From CAZZEX01 sp964653285 (GTDB lineage Bacteria; Chloroflexota; Anaerolineae; B4-G1), in the NCBI GenBank assembly GCA_964653285.1, contig CAZZEX010000039.1, positions 1 through 41,309 of the forward strand: DNA of 41,309 nt, in the 5' to 3' direction. Below the pieces are notes generated by a model, which saw only the letters and a list, made by a program, of their open reading frames with translations, ran no database searches and was not told the DNA's origin. A program made the position numbers and the translations under genes. Shown one piece after another: positions 41,033-41,309 of this stretch (position 1 is the first letter of the stretch; every line of letters starts with the position of its first letter).

Positions 41033-41309
41033 TTATCTAAAGACCAGAGGCAAATAGGTAAAGTGGTTAGCAATATCGGGCTCAGGATCAACCCCGTCAG
41101 GGATGCCATCGCCGTCAGAGTCATCGTCCAGGTAGTCAGGCGTGTCATCGCCGTCGGTGTCTACCGGGTTGGCCGGGTCGCCCCCGGCCTCGACGGCGTC
41201 GGGGATACCGTCGCCGTCAGAGTCATCGTCCAGGTAGTCAGGCGTGCCATCGCCGTCGGTATCTACCGGGTTGGCCGGGTCGTCCCCGGCCTCGATGGCG
41301 TCGGGGATA
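41033..41309 (-). CDS. C-terminal end of a calcium-repeat surface protein with YLPLV motif (partial)
   Basis: The frame enters from the right edge and ends at TAA 41033. It contains thrombospondin-type-3-like calcium repeats: DTDGDGTPDYLDDDSDGDGI and DAVEAGGDPANPVDTDGDD, in a tandem with a 34-residue (102-base) period. The protein ends ANHFTYLPLVFR. DxDxDG loops bind calcium and stiffen extracellular stalks. YLPLVFR matches the YLPLVMKH end of the fragment at 22736. The start and other domains lie outside the window. Confidence 0.85.
   Translation of the reverse strand, partial: IPDAIEAGDDPANPVDTDGDGTPDYLDDDSDGDGIPDAVEAGGDPANPVDTDGDDTPDYLDDDSDGDGIPDGVDPEPDIANHFTYLPLVFR
41102..41309. repeat. 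102-base tandem repeat in the surface-protein gene
   Basis: GTCAGAGTCATCGTCCAGGT recurs at 41114 and 41216, giving an exact 102-base period. Units are nearly identical, so recent duplication or gene conversion is likely and the copy number may vary. Confidence 0.9.

Noticed and set aside
41102..41309. Tandem direct repeats that might be a CRISPR array
   Set aside because: Units are adjacent without spacers and encode calcium-binding protein repeats. The same holds for 3177-3400.

Overview
The window looks like part of a Chloroflexota genome, probably Anaerolineae or a neighbouring class. This is inferred, not shown by a marker gene. The reasons are Pro/Thr 'PTPTPT' linkers, secreted proteins ending in a YLPLV motif, the mix of ClpC, DUF4230, FHA and Ser/Thr-kinase genes, high GC, and many small palindromic repeats placed inside genes. 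I see no rRNA, tRNA, CRISPR array, phage or intact transposase gene.

Layout. (1) Positions 1-6627, minus strand: a tightly overlapping operon. It begins with a DUF368/PopT-type lipid-phosphate transporter, continues with MbhD-, MbhE- and MnhC/NuoK-like small subunits and then three large antiporter-type subunits (NuoL-, NuoM- and NuoN/MnhD-like), and runs off the left edge through a suspicious poly-C/poly-G tract. (2) 6780-9073, minus: a UspA-UspA-DUF389-SH3b membrane protein split by a frameshift. (3) 9872-11781, plus: an OmpR-type regulator and its histidine kinase. (4) 11836-13304: a decayed zone with two MITE-like elements, a macro-domain gene and a truD remnant with an internal deletion. 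(5) 13492-22736: a site-2 protease with CBS region; a minus-strand surface set (lipoprotein with propeller, O-antigen-ligase-like protein, DUF4230 protein); clpC; and a 5'-truncated surface-protein fragment. (6) 22818-30518: DegV; a minus-strand operon of two glycosyltransferase-like membrane proteins, a zinc-ribbon protein and a small membrane protein; two small plus-strand membrane proteins; a formylglycine-generating-enzyme-like protein and a double-FHA protein. (7) 30673-38698, plus: a cell-wall serine hydrolase, then a compact signalling island: soluble Ser/Thr kinase with an eight-repeat PQQ propeller, PP2C phosphatase, J-domain/VWA fusion, zinc-ribbon/FHA protein, an 80-residue unknown, an orphan response regulator and an MglA/Ras-like GTPase. 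A strong terminator follows. (8) 38937-41309: two Hsp20 genes, a Gfo/Idh/MocA oxidoreductase and the end of a calcium-repeat surface protein.

Two things stand out. The first is the signalling island, which joins reversible Ser/Thr phosphorylation, phosphopeptide readers, a chaperone/VWA adaptor, a response regulator and a small GTPase in one short-gapped gene string. The second is the density of short palindromic or simple repeats inserted in frame within coding genes. At least four families lie inside seven different proteins, comparable to the Rickettsia palindromic elements.
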